The translations under genes were made by a program, and so were the position numbers. From Saccharina japonica (taxonomy: Eukaryota > Sar > Phaeophyceae > Laminariales > Laminariaceae), in contig MEHQ01000099.1 in assembly GCA_008828725.1 (NCBI GenBank), forward strand, positions 186,001 to 250,000: DNA of 64,000 nt. Direction: 5' to 3'. Below are positions 23,627-35,021 of this stretch, in pieces (positions within the stretch are counted from its first letter, which is position 1; the number at the start of each line of letters is the position of its first letter). The notes below the pieces were generated by a model, which was given only the letters and a program-made list of their open reading frames with translations, ran no database searches and was not told the origin of the DNA.

Positions 23627-24033
23627 GAGCAGTGCTAGATATATTCTTGCGTTGTGCGTACATTATACGTAGTTTGGGTACTGTACGCACCCCCTACCTC
23701 AGTGCAGTCTATCATGCGCTATAATTGGCCATCATTGGCTATCATAGGCTATCATAGGCCACGATAGGCTACCATTGGCTGCTTCGTGTGTCCGATGTTG
23801 TAATCGTCGCTTTTTTCGATGTTTTCCCTCCTCTACCCTCTACACTATTGACCAAGTGAAGCCCCAAGGTGTTTTAACTTATACCACTGCTGTGGCCGGA
23901 AAATATAGTAATATTATGTCAATTTGATGTACACGTCAGATTATATTATTGTATTCCTGGGCAGAGTGGTAAGGCCGTTATACCTCGTATCTTGATAACT
24001 ACAACAGCAGTTTCAGCAGCTCTATCTTACGAG
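23627..24033. other. Unique sequence ending at the single N
   Basis: This segment follows the short CCCGA tract but has no counterpart after the long CCCGA tract of the second copy. It has a small tandem run of GGCTATCATA at about 23725-23780 and no coding signal. It probably belongs elsewhere in the genome. Confidence 0.5.
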
Positions 24034-24034
24034 N
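24034..24034. other. Assembly gap or ambiguous base (N)
   Basis: The only N in the window. Sequence to its right restarts in the satellite, out of place, which marks a contig or read join. Confidence 0.95.
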
Positions 24035-24249
24035 CTAGTCAAGACCTGGAGAAGGATGAGTTACAGGACCGTTCATGTACCCTCCACGAGATTGTGTACA
24101 GCCCTGTGCTCGACGAGGAAGATATTAAGATCTACCGGGTTGGATTATCGGGATCATGATTTGGTGGTACCTTTAAAGGTAATTATGAAGTACCAAAGTC
24201 ATGTGGCAGTCATCTGCAACACTGCCCAGACCATAACACACGTATAGCC
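24035..24249. repeat. Displaced satellite unit at the join
   Basis: These bases match the unit at about 11683-11895 far better than the unit that precedes 18226. They differ from it by small insertions and deletions (CCGGTT becomes CCGGGTT, TCGGATC becomes TCGGGATC, CATTGC becomes CATCTGC). From GTATAGCCTTGTCAATAG on, the sequence switches to that of 18215 onward. Confidence 0.85.
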
Positions 24250-25044
24250 TTGTCAATAGTTGGACACGCTAAGGACCAAACCGTCACTTTCCTTGTACTG
24301 GTCCAGCCCAGCAAAAACAATGAGTTGGAGGATCGTTGCTGTACCCTCCAAGAGACTGTGTGCAGCCCTGTCTTCGACGAGGAAGATATCGGGGCTTACT
24401 CGTCGGATTATGTATCTCTGTTACGGATCACCTAATGCAAGTATTGGGTTGGATGAGGTCTCCTGCGTCGGCGGGGGGTCCTCGCCCGCGGATATACCAT
24501 GCGCACGGAAGGTGCTTCGCCCGAGGTGCCTTCAGCGCGAGATAATTTTTGTGGAAATGATCGCAACTACTTGAAACATACCCATTGTAGGGTGGGTGGG
24601 GGGGTCCTCGTTGTTTCACTCGTTTGTCGTATTTTATCGAGGATCACGCCCTTGCATAATGTGGACAGGGTAGCGCGCCATTAGCCTTACCGAATTGTGA
24701 CTTTGTCTACAGATTGTTGTGAGGTTTGCTATAGATAATGCATTGTTCAATATCTCCCCGATGATTAGTTTACGGCCACATCGTGCAAGAAAAGGAGATC
24801 CCGCGGTCACCCCGTGAAGTGCTTTTACCAACGTCTTAACCGTCTACGACTTAACAACAGAAAAATAGTTGTATATAAACGACGTGAAAAAAACAAAACC
24901 GACACACTTCGAGCTATAGAAACATACATGCGGTTTTTAAATCACACCATTTGTTTGGAGGAACCTGTCTGCCTTACAAGATCCTACCCCGGAAACTGTC
25001 TGCTGTCCAACACGATCATGCACCCTTACCTTCCCTTTACCCAG

Positions 25045-25279
25045 GCTATGATGACAACCGTGACGGCGCTGTTCATGATCCCGACTGCTGTCATCTTCCC
25101 CACCCTGCTGAGGGAGGCCAACTGTCCCCCGTCGTCGGTCACGCTGAGGAGAAAGCCATCCGCCCGAGCGGAGCCGGCTCGGCATTGGGGGGAAGGTCAC
25201 GGCCGCAGCATGGACCATCTGTATCTGGACGACGACTTCGACGACGAGGACGCAGATTTTGATGAAGCGTTGCTTGCCG
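25045..25279 (+). CDS. Exon with third transmembrane segment and acidic loop (copy 2)
   Basis: Base-for-base copy of 19021-19255, including acceptor and donor. One of the three substitutions of the whole block lies about 26 bases after its donor. If the block is an assembly duplicate, this is the same exon counted twice. Confidence 0.45.
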
Positions 25280-25969
25280 GTGAGATACGACCACTGCATG
25301 CTGTAATAGGGATACCGCAGTGAGGTCCCCATATAGTACCGGCTGTTTTATGCAGCTCACGCTTCGTGCGACCCTGCCCAACGCCTCACGGTGCTTCGCG
25401 CTTGGTGCAGGCAATGTCTGCCTGGTCGGTGAGAGGCCAATGTGCTCCATTCCCGGCAATGTAGAGATGCGAGGGTCTATGGTCATACGACTATGGCCAT
25501 GCACGACATGAGTAATCCCCCCTTTCCCCCGCTGACGCCCGCATCAGGAAAACCCAAACATTTCATTAGAGTTGTCCGGGAACGAGTGATACTCCACACC
25601 ATTCGGGCTATGTCCATTGCACAGTAGGACAGCTTACTCTGTGTACCCATGTGTATCTCATAAACTATTCATTCATGCACCGGCGTTGATTGGTGGGGTA
25701 GTTACAGTAGTACACATCACGACCTGAAAAACAAACAAAAAGAAAGCAACTACGTACGTTTCTAGCTTCATAGTTCTCACAACCGTGGCAAAGAAACCCC
25801 TACACGGTGCGCTCCTCTTGGTACGCGCCGACCAACCGCTACACTCGACCAACCGATACCCCCGGTATAATGCCCCTCCAAATGTGTCAATATCGTGTTT
25901 TTGCCACACTCGACAATGTGCAGCATCAGCTTCAATGTTGACCACTCATAAATAATGCCAGAACGAAGA

Positions 25970-26213
25970 GACGCGTGCTGATATAGAGGTATCACTTTGT
26001 GGCCGGCCATTTCCCTGAACGACGAGGCTCTTTAGCCGAAGATGGTCGGAATCTGTATCTTGGGATGTTACCAGGGTATATTATTGGTTCGGTATTTAAG
26101 GGCGTGATATTGTTCGTCGGGCAGGACTTTGTTTGCCCTCCAAAAAACGTGTTTGGGTGAGGGAAAACAAACTAAAAAAAACAAAAACGTGCACCTCTAC
26201 CGTAGCATGCGTC
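25970..26213. mobile_element. MITE of the CTACGGTAGAGGTGCACC family (copy 2)
   Basis: Identical to 19946-20189; part of the large duplication. Confidence 0.72.
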
Positions 26214-26268
26214 AAGAAAAGGGAAATAATAAGGGAAGCCAAAACCTGAACACCCGTTCTGCACGAAG

Positions 26269-26426
26269 TGAAACTCCCTGTATGTACGACCTACTTCCAG
26301 ATTAACATCGATCAACTCCAACTCTCGTTCCCTATCGACGACAGCTCGGACGAGGAGCCCCATGGCCAGCCATCACCCGACCGAGGTCGACAGCTTGCTG
26401 TCAGAGACGCCATCACCGCGCGCCAG
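26269..26426 (+). CDS. Candidate exon, acidic cytoplasmic loop (copy 2)
   Basis: Identical to 20245-20402, with the same uncertainty about the acceptor and frame. Confidence 0.28.
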
Positions 26427-26903
26427 GTACCCCACTACTAGCCTGAACACGCGATACCACCTGCACAATGTTTCGGGAAGGGGCAGAGCTGATCGAAAAA
26501 ATAATTATCGGATTAGAATGTACCAGATATTGGGTAGTTTGAGAGTTGCAATGGTTGAGGATCTCCCGTCCCAGTGACAAATGGTTGGGGCACTTGCCAT
26601 GGCATGTGTCGGCTCGCCAGCGCGTTGATATAATATGTCATGGCACAATGTTACACCGATGCATCTGTGGCACCAACCGATCAACGATGCCTTCATGATC
26701 GGTGGCCTTCATGATCGGCGGACCCTGATAAAATATTCCCACGGCAATGTGCCCGTATTTGTCCGTTTGTTCCGATGGTCATCATTTGTCGCCAACGGAT
26801 ACACAGAAAGCCGAAGCTCTTCACCAAGCTTACCGCGAGCAAGGACCGAGGAGAAGTAACGGTCGGAAAAACCGCCGTGTACGCCGACATCGTCTCCTTG
26901 CAG

Positions 26904-26963
26904 AAAGTCTTGGTGCCGACGTACATCTTCCTGCCCCTCTGGCTCACGATCCTCTGCTCCATG
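26904..26963 (+). CDS. Small exon encoding a membrane segment with P-L-W motif (copy 2)
   Basis: Identical to 20880-20939, again followed by the three decayed tandem copies (about 27031-27690). Confidence 0.38.
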
Positions 26964-28551
26964 GTGAGACACGGTGTGCACCGTCGACGTGAACCAGAAA
27001 TAAACAAATGTTAGCGTTACCTCGTCTCCTTACAGAAAGTCCTGTTGCCCGATGTGCATCTTCCTGCCTCTCTGGCTCACGATGCCCTTATCCCTAGTTA
27101 AAGGTGTGGACACATGCTACAGTAGTTAGGTGCGTGCGCAACAAGTATCGTTCCTGAGGGTCCTCTCTTGAGGAGCTTTGAGGAACTTGAGAGATCAACC
27201 GAATATGGCTTCAAGAAACGCTGTACGCTTGAGCGGACGATCAATCTTATGACCGATGGGTTTTGTTCGACGTTGTGTTTTTGTCAAAGCGAATGATGAG
27301 GCATGCCTTAACCTTGGGTAGATCCCGGTTGAGAAATACCATCAGTCACAATAGGCACTTATAAAAAATGTGTTACTGGGATTACTACCGTAGCAGCTAT
27401 CTTTGGCTCGTAGACATGAACCAGAAACAATCACGAAAACATGCATTACGCCTATTCGTTGAAAAACGACTTAGTACCGGTGATCACTAGATAGACCTTC
27501 CTCTTCTCTGGCTGGCGATACGCTTGCCCATGGTGATAGGTGGTGTGCGCTGTCCAACTTGAACCAAAAACACGAACACAGCATCACCGCGTTTCTTTGC
27601 GTAAAGTCTCGGTACCGACGCACTTCTTCCCAGAGAGTACCGATCGGCAGCGACGGTTCTCCTTTCAATGGTGAGACACGTGCAATATCACAGCGCAAGC
27701 TGAAGCGAGGAAGCGAGAAAGGAGCCTCAGGACAAAGTGTATGCTTAACTCCATGAACAATCCCATGACCTATAGGTTTATCTCCACCAGTCACCATAAA
27801 TATATTTAGTATTTGCCTTAGAAGGGAAACGCGAAAGCTGTACTGTACTGTAGTGTCGTATTTACAGTAGCACCCATCCCCCTTTGGAGATTCGCCTCCG
27901 CCGTAACGCCCCCAAAACAAAAAAGATCCGAGGATCAACGATGTGTGTGTCCGACCACAATGATATCAATCGAAACCTAGAGGAACCCAGAACGCACATA
28001 TCAAGTTGAAACGTCGGGGAGAGTTTGCTGCATAGCGCGAGTTCCTACAGTAGCGACATAGACGTACATGCTATCTTGGATGCGCCACGTGTTCTAGAAA
28101 CTCTCTTCGCTAGATCGCTCGTACTGTCGTACATAAATAGTGTACCTGGTACTTTCCTATTTATGTGATAATTGCTCCGGTAGGGGGGGTGCCTGGTTGT
28201 CTGAGCTCTATGGGACCTCAAGATTTCACCTGAAACATGACTGCGACGAAGTGTTTGCTGACGCAACCCGACCAACATGTACGTACACGCGCTAGCAGTC
28301 GTACTACTATCGGGACACAGCTAGAAAAACTAACGCGCTACTGCTCAAGTAGTTGATATGTAGCTTCAGGAGCTCAGCCCGGAATATAATATTATGCCGA
28401 GAAGCGGCACCCACTCCGTGGTACTGCTCGGGTTTGCTCGTTTTCGCTCAAATACGGGTGGCCATAGTAAGCAGAAGCAACGACGCACATGAGCAACAGG
28501 CCTCCCCCTATGCTCCCCGGTAACCCTCCCCCCCCAATAAAACAAAAACAG

Positions 28552-28707
28552 GTGGTGCGGGGAATGCGCGATGCGGAGGCGTCCGTCGGGGGGAACGAGG
28601 ACGCCCTCTTGTACAACATGACGGCATCGCTAAGCTGCCTGTGCGCAATCTTGTGCGCCATATCCGCCGCAGGGATGGCGGCTCACAACATCTTCGTCCT
28701 CACACAG
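28552..28707 (+). CDS. Candidate exon with a transmembrane segment (copy 2)
   Basis: Identical to 22528-22683. On a single-gene model its phase-0 end would join the exon at 31926, which starts in phase 0. Confidence 0.38.
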
Positions 28708-28740
28708 GCGAGGAAATTCCCTATTTGTGATTGGTTTTTG

Positions 28741-28884
28741 GTGGTGGTGGTGGTGGTGGTGGTGAGGATGTTGGTGTTTGTGGTGTTGGTGGTGGTGTTG
28801 GTGTTGGTGGTGGTGGTGGCGGCGGTAGTGGTGGTGGTGGTGGTGGTGGTGGTGATAGTGGTGCTATGAGTAGTGGTGGCGGCG
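28741..28884. repeat. GGT microsatellite (copy 2)
   Basis: Identical to 22717-22860. Such a long triplet tract staying identical between copies argues against an old duplication. Confidence 0.95.
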
Positions 28885-29539
28885 GGAGCTGTGGTTGGGG
28901 TGGTATTGGCCAGAAAGGTTCCTACTCCTATAAATCCAAATTGCATCACACATATCGTATAAGGGCTCCAACAGGTGGCCTGGGACATCCTCCACACGAT
29001 GTTGGCGTACACCAATCCTTGTGGAGACATTGAGCAATGTAGAAAAACAAATATCACACACATTTCGATTCGATACGCCTACAGTCTTCTAGACAACGTT
29101 TTACACCCACAGTGTGCAGCGGGGGGGCTCCCGGCCACATGTGTTCACATGGGTAGGGTAGGCCAGGAGTTTGAATTGTCCGAATTTACGAATTCACAAT
29201 GATAGTACGTAAAACAAGAAATACAATCGCACACCTGGTACGTCTATATAGTTACAGGAGTACGTGGTATACACACGGAACGCAACGACAGCATCGCAGC
29301 AATCACAAGCGTTGCATTGGCTTGGTTGGCTCAATTGCAATTTTGGCTGGGGTTGGAGATCGGGATCGAATAAATCGTCGACGCTTGAAAATCAGGATCA
29401 AGCCAGGGTTGGTGCTGCAGTTGAAGAGCGCGGCAACCTGCGGTATCCTGCGTCTTTATACCTGACTTGAATGTTTAAGGCCGTGTTTATTGAAATGTAT
29501 CAAAGTTGCTCATGTGCCCGACCAGAGCTAGAGGGCCAG

Positions 29540-30185
29540 GCCGGGTCCGCTCGGGTAAGGGTGACCCGACCCGACCCGTGAGAGTTTTAACACCTCCTGA
29601 CCCGACCCGACCCGACCGGACCCGACACCCGACCCGACCCGACCCGACCGACCCGAACCCGACCCGACCGACCCGACCGACCCGCGACCCGATCCGACCG
29701 ACCCGACCGACCCGACCGACCCGACCGACCGACCGACCGACCGACCCGACCCGACCCGACCCGACCCGACCCGACCCGACCCGACCTGAACCTGATACTA
29801 ACCCGACCCGACCCACCCGACCCGACCCGACCCCGACCCGACCCGACCACCGACCCGACCCACCCGACCACCCCGACCCGACCCGACCCGACCCGACCGA
29901 CCCGACCCGACCCGACCCGACCCGACCCGACCCGACCCGACCCGACGAGACCATACCAGACCCTACCCGATCCGACTAACCCCGAACCGGTCCCACCCGA
30001 TCCGGCCAACCCCGACCTGGCCCAACCCGACCCGAACCGAATTATAAGTCGTATATTTGTAATCTGTTTGGCCAGTAGTAAAAGGGCCATAGGTCCCACA
30101 GCCAGCCACCTGATGGTCCCCGACCCGACCCGACTCGACCCGACCCGACCCGACCCGACCCGACGCGACGCGACCCGACAAAACT
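29540..30185. repeat. Expanded CCCGA pentamer array in a hAT-like MITE copy
   Basis: Nearly 600 bases of CCCGA with CCGA and other slips, flanked on the left by the same GCCGGGTCCGCTCGGG start as at 23516. It opens long Arg/Pro/Thr/Asp or Gly/Arg/Val/Ser ORFs on both strands that are artefacts. The interruption at 30030-30115 (TATAAGTCGTATATTTGTA onward) is unique sequence, after which the pentamer resumes. Confidence 0.93.
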
Positions 30186-31925
30186 GAATCGAGTCGGACC
30201 CGTGATATATCATGAACTTCTTGATCGAACCCGCGGGCCGGGTCATCACCAGTGACGGGGGCCTGGGACATACCACGTCCAGCCTTTCGGCTTTACTTCA
30301 CCACCCGACGCCGCAACCATTCCTTTTGTTCCGCACATATAGAGGGTGCGCGATCGATTCCAGCGTTCGATTCTTGCACAACGGCAAGCCAAAAAGCGGG
30401 AGGGAGGTTTTGGCCATATGCCGACGATAAGGATTGTTTTACTGTGTACAACGTATAGCTCTTCGAGAGCTTTCGGATGTTTTGAGTCGGTGTTTTGAGG
30501 CGGTCCCTGGTAGAAAACGCCTTAGTAGTGCAAAGCCCTATGGGTGTGGAACTCTAGAACACACTATCCCAATATGTTTGGAGCGTAGCGCTTTTCCATA
30601 TCCGTGCGCTTGGACGGGCGGTACGGGATAGAGCAGATGGCACAGAGGGGTGGAAATCGAAGGGTTTTCTCACCAGCGGAATATAGTGCCCCATCCCTTC
30701 GCGTATCGCCTCACAATAGGTTTTTTGCAGTGATTGTTCCGACCTTTTCCCGCGTTTATCGGATTTGCAGTATTACTGGTACATCCCCACTTAAACGTTT
30801 GCGGTATTCCACACCCTTGCTTTTAAGCCCGCATTTTCCACCTACGGGGCTCCTCCACTAACTAAAAAGCTAACTACCTAAAAATCTACCCGATAACATT
30901 CGCATCCGATGTGTATTGCATGCTACTATTTGCAAGCCCATTGGGCTGTACACATTGCGCTTAGAGCTCTCCTCACGTGGGGGGGGGGGGCAGGAAAGTT
31001 CAAGTGGCACCCCATGCCATGACATGCGTCAGCACATTCCATAGTTATATCATTACCCATCCCCGTTTGGTCGCTCCCCCGGCCGACTCAGGTGATGGCC
31101 TTCCAAGCGCTTTGTGCACCAGGTCTTGTGCTCTGCGGAGGGTTGCTATTCGGAACGGATAACGTCCTTGCCACAGGTGTGTGGCACACAATTAGCTGCT
31201 TGAACTCCAGTATGGGTGTTTAAAGGGGACTCGTGCCGTGGAACCTGAAGAAGGAACAAATACGAAAGGGGAACACATTTTTTGTTGGATGAAGTAATCG
31301 TTTGGGTAGATTCGATTGAAAAGCACAACAAGTACATGTCATCCTTTGATATTATATTGGTGAAACCTTCGTTAGGAGTCGATGAAGGCATTCATTAGTA
31401 GGGGGGCTGCATTGTTATTGGGAGAAGTTTGTGAAGTATTCAGGTATGATTGATAGGTATTTGCGAATGGTATGATTGGAATATGAAGAGCTGCACAGTG
31501 TCAGATGGCAAGGCAAATGGGGTATTAAATGATTTATTACGGCGAGAACAGAAGGGTATTCATAACAAAATCTGGCGTTTAAACATCAGGGGGCATACGT
31601 TTTGTTCAGGTTCGTCGTGGGCCCTCATTACTATCACAAAAGCCCACCCCGAACTATGAATAGTACATGTACCCGATAAAATATATGTGAACAGCATATT
31701 CGTATTCTAAGTTTGCGGTATGACAATGCGAAGCAGATTTTGCCGCGCCCTTCATTCTCTACGTGCCAGGTGTGCACCTCAAACCTGACAAGCTACGGGT
31801 ATCCAATACGGCATGCCTTAACCATTGCAAACCTGCCCATGTGAACATTACAATATATAGTATTCGCCGTACACCTATTCCATGTGGTGTTTCCTATTTT
31901 ATAATACTGTTTTTGTCAGCTTTAG
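30186..31925 (+). other. Presumed intron, nothing recognised
   Basis: No repeat family member and no exon-like segment stood out. A poly-G run lies at about 30980. ORFs are short and do not combine splice-like borders with a coding look. Confidence 0.35.
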
Positions 31926-32122
31926 GGCAAGAAAGAGTTCCTCAAGCGCGAGCCTCAGATGCTACTACTACTAGTGCTTCGGTACACCCCGACCGTATCC
32001 GTAGCATTTGTCAACCTACCACCGACGGCGTGCTGCGACAGAGGTACTCGTGGCACGTTTGGGCCGAAATGCTTGCTGAACGAGCGGGCTCCCCAGCCCA
32101 AGCTCGTCTCGGTGATTCATCC
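31926..32122 (+). CDS. Candidate exon with a transmembrane segment
   Basis: Acceptor TTTTTGTCAGCTTTAG, then G-K-K-E-F-L-K-R-E-P-Q-M and a hydrophobic run L-L-L-L-V-L-R-Y-T-P-T-V-S-V-A-F-V-N. A cysteine pair and a basic tail follow. The basic-then-hydrophobic order fits a cytoplasm-to-membrane transition. Several donors are possible. CATCC|GTGTGT at 32122 ends the exon in phase 2 and so fits the one-base start of the exon at 32323, while CTG|GTATGT further on looks stronger but would not join in frame. The end is therefore provisional. Confidence 0.42.
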
Positions 32123-32186
32123 GTGTGTTGAAGTATACCTGGTATGTTTTATTGTATGCTTACAATAGGCCGTGAGATTGTCTATC

Positions 32187-32310
32187 GGGTGTATAGCACT
32201 TTTGGTTTCCTCCCAAATAACACTTTTTGGGTGACGTATAGAGCTCATTAAGTGACCACCCTTAAATGGCAAAAACACGGTGAAGCTCTTCCGCAGCATT
32301 CGTCCAACCT
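32187..32310. mobile_element. Right-half fragment of a CTACGGTAGAGGTGCACC-family MITE
   Basis: GGTGTATAGCACTTTTGG, AATAACACTTTTTGGGTGA, GAGCTCATTAAGTGACC and a decayed end (GTGAAGCTCTTCCGCAGCATTCGTC) match the right half of the intact copies. It fills most of the short presumed intron between the exons at 31926 and 32323 and ends 12 bases before that intron's acceptor. Confidence 0.5.
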
Positions 32311-32322
32311 GTAACCCCGCAG

Positions 32323-32529
32323 ACGTTCTGTGCGCTTGACCCTCCCGTTGATACGTGAAGGTTCCGTCATCGGGGGTCTGGCGACGCTGGTGTGCTCCTA
32401 CATGGTGCGACTGCAGAGGAAAAACGAGCAGGTGCTGGCAGACGTCTTCGAAGACGACCTCGTCGCCTCGTGGTCGTATCCCACGCCCGAGATGCACTCT
32501 GCGGCGAGTATGATACAGGGGGCCTTTAG
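32323..32529 (+). CDS. Exon with a membrane segment, acidic loop and first half of an IQ-like motif
   Basis: Acceptor TAACCCCGCAG (a stop codon lies just upstream in the same frame, fixing the start) and donor CCTTTAG|GTGAGG. The exon starts with one leftover base and ends in phase 2. The translation has a span around G-S-V-I-G-G-L-A-T-L-V-C-S-Y-M-V, a basic stretch R-L-Q-R-K-N-E-Q, acidic D-V-F-E-D-D, and ends A-A-S-M-I-Q-G-A-F-R. The last part looks like the start of an IQ (calmodulin-binding) motif. The two bases left over join exactly with the single first base of the exon at 33775, recreating the R codon. This is one of the best-supported joins in the window. Confidence 0.62.
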
Positions 32530-33594
32530 GTGAGGCGTATCGACAACAACAAAACAAAATCGCCTCCTACGACAGGGGTCTACCGCGGGTTTCATTCCAA
32601 ATTAGTTTTTGAGCATCTTGCCCATTTCGGGGTGGTGCCTTTATTTTCGGAGCTCCTCACATGACGGAGGTCAACATCTCACCCGATTGGAGATGCATGC
32701 CGGGACGAGAGAGGGTTTTTGCAAGGGGTGTTCCGGTGCAACGCTATTACAGTCGTGGCGGACACTTTGCCCTGTCGGCCGATTGTCAGTATAGTATCGC
32801 CAATCGGTTTGCCACACGTACAATGTGACACGCGCTTCTATCGATTAAACAACGTAGCGGTGCTGATGTATCACTTGTTGTTTCACACGGTCTTCAGTTG
32901 GGGGGCTCAATGTATATCTCTCTGAACAAATCATGTTGGAAACATATAACTGGACGCATAGCATCGGCCTATATATACATCCCGTGCCTGGTAGGTGAAA
33001 AGTAATGGGTGCCTCGAAGTAAATACAGACTGATTAATATATTTGGCGTTGACGTTGTATCGTACGTAGGCGTTTGTGAACGTGCCAAACGGGGTCAGGA
33101 TGTTGAAGGAATAATGGAGCGCTAGATATTGCCTCAATTAATATCTTCGTAAAAACAATACTTGGTATGATATCAGTCAAACTGGCAACTTTTTCAGTTG
33201 AAGGTAGCCCCATCAAACACGAAAGTTCACGCCAAGACTCTCTATGTATGTTTCTGAAGCAGCAGCGAAATTCGTTGTCGTTGGGTATCCTGTCCATAAA
33301 CTATCTTCTCCCCTAGTTTCTCTTTGTCTAAGGTACCTGGTTTACCTCGTTTCCCTTCCAATATAAATTGTCTTCTCCGCTATTTTATCTTTCTGTAAGA
33401 TATCTGGTATTGATATACCCTTGGCAGGAGGTAGCACAGGCTTGCGGTGGTAGTGGTTAAACTACCTCTAGCTCGAGGTCTGAAGTAATAGAAGATGTTT
33501 TCAGAGCGTTGACTAGGCGTACTGCTGTACTGTGTACGTAGTCGCTACTGAACATGTACCAAGACAATTGGCTCGTGTTGCCTCTTCCTCGCCA
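32530..33594 (+). other. Intron between the two best-joined exons; nothing recognised
   Basis: No repeat or exon was identified. Phase compatibility across this interval supports its being spliced out. Confidence 0.45.
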
Positions 33595-33772
33595 CGTACA
33601 CTGTAGTCGTAACTCAGATTCGAGGCTCACATACAGCAGAGCCCCCCCCTCCCGACTTCCGATCGTTCCTTGTATCTTGCTACATCGCGAAATCGTGTAC
33701 GACTTAATCCCTTTCTTGCCTCGTCGACTCACGCCGAATTCTACTGTTTTGCTACCACCTCTGCCCTGCGGC
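33595..33772. repeat. Decayed SINE-like copy abutting a splice acceptor
   Basis: GTCGTAACTCAGATTCGAGG, a C-rich tract, ACATCGCGAAATCGTG and CTTGCCTCGTCGACTC follow the same order as in the copies at 39.9 and 40.5 kb. The copy ends within about 35 bases of the acceptor of the next exon, so its tail may have supplied part of the pyrimidine tract. Confidence 0.5.
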
Positions 33773-33774
33773 AG

Positions 33775-33942
33775 AATTCACCTGGCGGTGACGAGGGCAA
33801 CACGAGCGAAAGAGTTCGACACCTGGCTCAAAACCTGCCAGTCACGGCGCTCTCTGGTCCACGCCGTGATCAACTCCGTCATTTTACTGACCACGGCGTG
33901 TCTCATCTACAGCAACCTTGTCTTCGCGGCGAAATTCGACAG
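33775..33942 (+). CDS. Exon encoding a transmembrane segment (TM4-like) after the IQ-like motif
   Basis: Acceptor CTACCACCTCTGCCCTGCGGCAG region and donor GACAG|GTGAGT. The first base completes an R codon from 32529, and the last two bases (AG) are completed by the C at 35655. It reads I-H-L-A-V-T-R-A-T-R-A-K-E-F-D-T-W, then L-V-H-A-V-I-N-S-V-I-L-L-T-T-A, then Y-S-N-L-V-F-A-A-K-F-D. In polycystin-1 relatives the fourth span ends in a pattern like 'S-x-F-F-T-x-x-Y-G-x-x-F', which resembles the S-N-L-V-F-A-A-K-F here, though not strictly. Phase agreement on both sides makes the exon itself convincing. Confidence 0.62.
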
Positions 33943-35021
33943 GTGAGTCACATCACGGTGGGGGTGAAGGGGGCTGGTGGCGGGAAGTGGGCAGGGGGGG
34001 GGGCTCATGTCGTGCACGGCCGTAGTTGTATGCCGGTAGACCCTCGCGCATTTATACCATGCCGGGACGGAGCGAGTTGGATTTTCACCAGACATGCAAA
34101 CATTGTTTGCGCTAAGCGCGAAGGGGGTGGGGGGGGGGCTACTCATGTTTTTCTTGCCCTATTAATAGTCGTTTGATCATTGGCTACGCATCCCTTTCGT
34201 TGGGGTGTGCGTGTGCCCATGTCATCCATGGCCGCAATTGTACGGCTATAGACGCTCGCATCCCTACAACGCCGGGACGGAGCACGTCGGGTTTTCACCG
34301 ACCGGGCGGACATCACAGTAGAGGGGGTGTACTTCTGTACTCAGTGTGTACTAATGACATGCATGTCCGTAGTCGTATGACCAGATAGCCTCACACCCCG
34401 ACAATGCCCAGCGACGGGGCACGTCGGTTTGGGTTTGCACCGACCAGGTAGACATTGCTTGCAACAAAACGCAATGAAACGCCGTGAGAGGCATGTTGGC
34501 CGAGTCGCATGAAGGGTGTGAGCTTGTATTCTACTTTATATAGCAACCACTTGTGTGGCAGACGTTCTTGCATATTGGTGACACAGCGTCGAATTCATTG
34601 AGGGGTATACTCGTATTGTCTAAGTGATCAGGTAATCTCTGGACTGGCGGGCCTTTTTTGACGCGTGCCAAGACAACAGAGGCAGCAGGTTTTGGCTGAA
34701 ACGCATTCTGAAAGGTCGGGCTCATTAACTCAACGAAACCCGCCACATTTTAATTTCTGTGTTACAACATTTTTCGATTCAAAGGGGCCCATGAAACTAT
34801 TCATCATCGGGTACGCACGTATCATCATATACGAAGAGTATTGGGGGGCACGATACCTAAATAATTGTACGACATATCATACGTTTGGGGCATCCAGCAG
34901 GTAGGTGTGTCGATGGATGTGCTGGTGCCTTTATGTCACGAGTTAAGCAGTAAGCACACCTCCGAAAGGGCAATACGGCTATCTATGATACCTGTTGGCA
35001 TTCTAGTTTATTTCAATAGTT
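33943..35021 (+). other. Intron with short G-rich and MITE-like fragments
   Basis: A MITE-like fragment (TTGACGCGTGCCAAGACAAC, GGTCGGGCTCATTAACTCAA) is present at about 34659-34745. The words TGTCATCCATGGCCG and CCGGGACGGAGCACGTCGG recur around 34015-34090, 34215-34300 and 34360-34430, an imperfect tandem repeat of about 180 bp. Similar words occur at 19390-19490. No exon was seen. Confidence 0.4.

Larger units (their letters stand above)
24250..29654. repeat. Second copy of the 5.4-kb duplication
   Basis: Identical to 18226-23630 apart from three substitutions, at a constant offset of 6024. It carries second copies of every exon and element of that block: exons 25045-25279, 26269-26426, 26904-26963 and 28552-28707, the MITE 25970-26213 and the GGT tract 28741-28884. 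The last shared exon ends in phase 0 and the first begins in phase 0. A true duplication would therefore keep the reading frame. Confidence 0.97.

Noticed and set aside
29487..30276. ORFs of 155-229 codons on both strands
   Set aside because: Translations of the CCCGA array; low complexity in all frames.
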